The notes beneath the pieces were generated by a model. The model was not told where the DNA came from. It was given only the letters and a program-made list of their open reading frames with translations, and ran no database searches. The position numbers and the translations under genes were made by a program. Shown piece by piece: positions 27,201 through 27,802 of a stretch of DNA of 27,802 nucleotides; within the stretch, counting starts at the first letter, position 1; each line of letters starts with the position of its first letter. This DNA is from Chara braunii (lineage: Eukaryota; Streptophyta; Charophyceae; Charales; Characeae), in NCBI GenBank assembly GCA_003427395.1, contig BFEA01000517.1:748483-776284 (forward strand), read 5' to 3'.

Positions 27201-27802
27201 TCACACCCTAATGAACACTTCTGAACATCGCCAACCCTAACACTAAACCACAAACCAAACTGAAACCATCAAAAGGAAGGCGCAACCAGAACCTACACCC
27301 CCAACCCTCAACACTCAAAAAGACCAACAGAGTTCCACCCAAAAAACAGCTAAACAATCAACGACCGAATGAACCCTAACTGGCTCACAGGCAAAGAAAC
27401 GAAAACCACATACCCACTACACACACCAACGTGTAACTAACCCTCGACGGTCCCTCGTACAAGCGAAAAGAACCAAGTACGGATGAAGAGTTCACAAGCT
27501 ACACCACACCCGACGTAGGAGCATCAGCAACGCAAAGCCACACCGATCGCAGCTTAAACTTCAAGCCCGTTGTCAACGACGGTGGCCCGTCGGTGGGCGA
27601 TACCGGTCACAGCTAAGTGTCGCTCTCCTAGAAGCCGCCGCTCGTCGATGCACAAGCATTTCTCATCTCCCCGTGACTCCTCGGCTTCTGACTCCGTATC
27701 AAAGCCAGGGGATAAAGTCCCTGACAGGTTTCGCATACTGGTATGTGTGACACGCCCAGATCCCGCCCTTGGGACCACCACACATCTCCTCCATCCTCCC
27801 GT
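27201..27802. other. Right edge, no supported gene
   Basis: 27201-27480 is A/C-rich with no frame. A 75-codon minus-strand frame (27554-27781) is open and moderately acidic in its middle (TESEAEESRGDEK), but it matches nothing I know. A plus-strand frame over part of the same DNA is also open. It could be the 3' part of a retroposon ORF feeding into the tail at 27039, or chance. Confidence 0.35.

Noticed and set aside
27554-27781. 75-codon minus-strand frame as a gene
   Set aside because: Short, unmatched, and a competing plus-strand frame exists. Kept only as a remark in the edge feature.

Overview
This window looks like repeat-dominated, intergenic nuclear DNA from a plant-type eukaryote. 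I find no recognisable host gene. The evidence is several L1-clade non-LTR retrotransposons (LINEs) whose ORF2 has the plant-type layout: an apurinic-type endonuclease, a reverse transcriptase (RT), a zf-RVT-like C-terminal zinc segment and a terminal 'LW..RN'-like block. They are accompanied by many poly(A)/poly(T) tracts, foldback elements and tandem duplications. A streptophyte (bryophyte, fern, lycophyte, conifer or charophyte alga) fits best. I cannot name the species.

Layout from left to right. 1-544: non-coding DNA and a long A-rich tract. 777-1643: an uninterrupted ORF1-like zinc-knuckle gene (element D) with no ORF2 beside it. 1670-2040: the 3' end of an unidentified minus-strand retroposon. 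2117-3061: a non-autonomous element with 21-bp terminal inverted repeats. 3131 to about 11370: LINE A on the minus strand, decayed, with ORF1, a middle ORF and ORF2. 11377-13214: a CpG-rich divergent leader region between LINE A and LINE B, holding a 123-bp tandem repeat and three hairpins that share one core but have different stems. 13215-18475: LINE B on the plus strand, decayed and cut off inside its zinc segment. 18476-18925: a patchwork of T and A runs.

18937-25239 appears to be a single LINE insertion with a 5' inversion (twin priming). Its 3' half lies on the minus strand (19496-21712) and its upstream half lies inverted on the plus strand (about 21692-25239). The two halves break at the same point of the RT, just after motif A. 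The whole insertion is flanked by an 11-bp direct repeat. 25251-27802 holds no credible gene. It contains a poly(A)-only insertion, a 148-nt near-perfect hairpin, a 176-bp tandem duplication, a 284-bp foldback element and a second copy of the unidentified retroposon 3' end.

The retroelement genes would act as one system: ORF1 binds RNA, ORF2 nicks the target and reverse transcribes, and a middle protein of unknown role lies between them. Elements A, B and C/E all show a middle region with a similar C-terminal segment, and B and C share a short ORF overlap before ORF2. Apart from D, every element carries stops or frameshifts, so none looks autonomous today.
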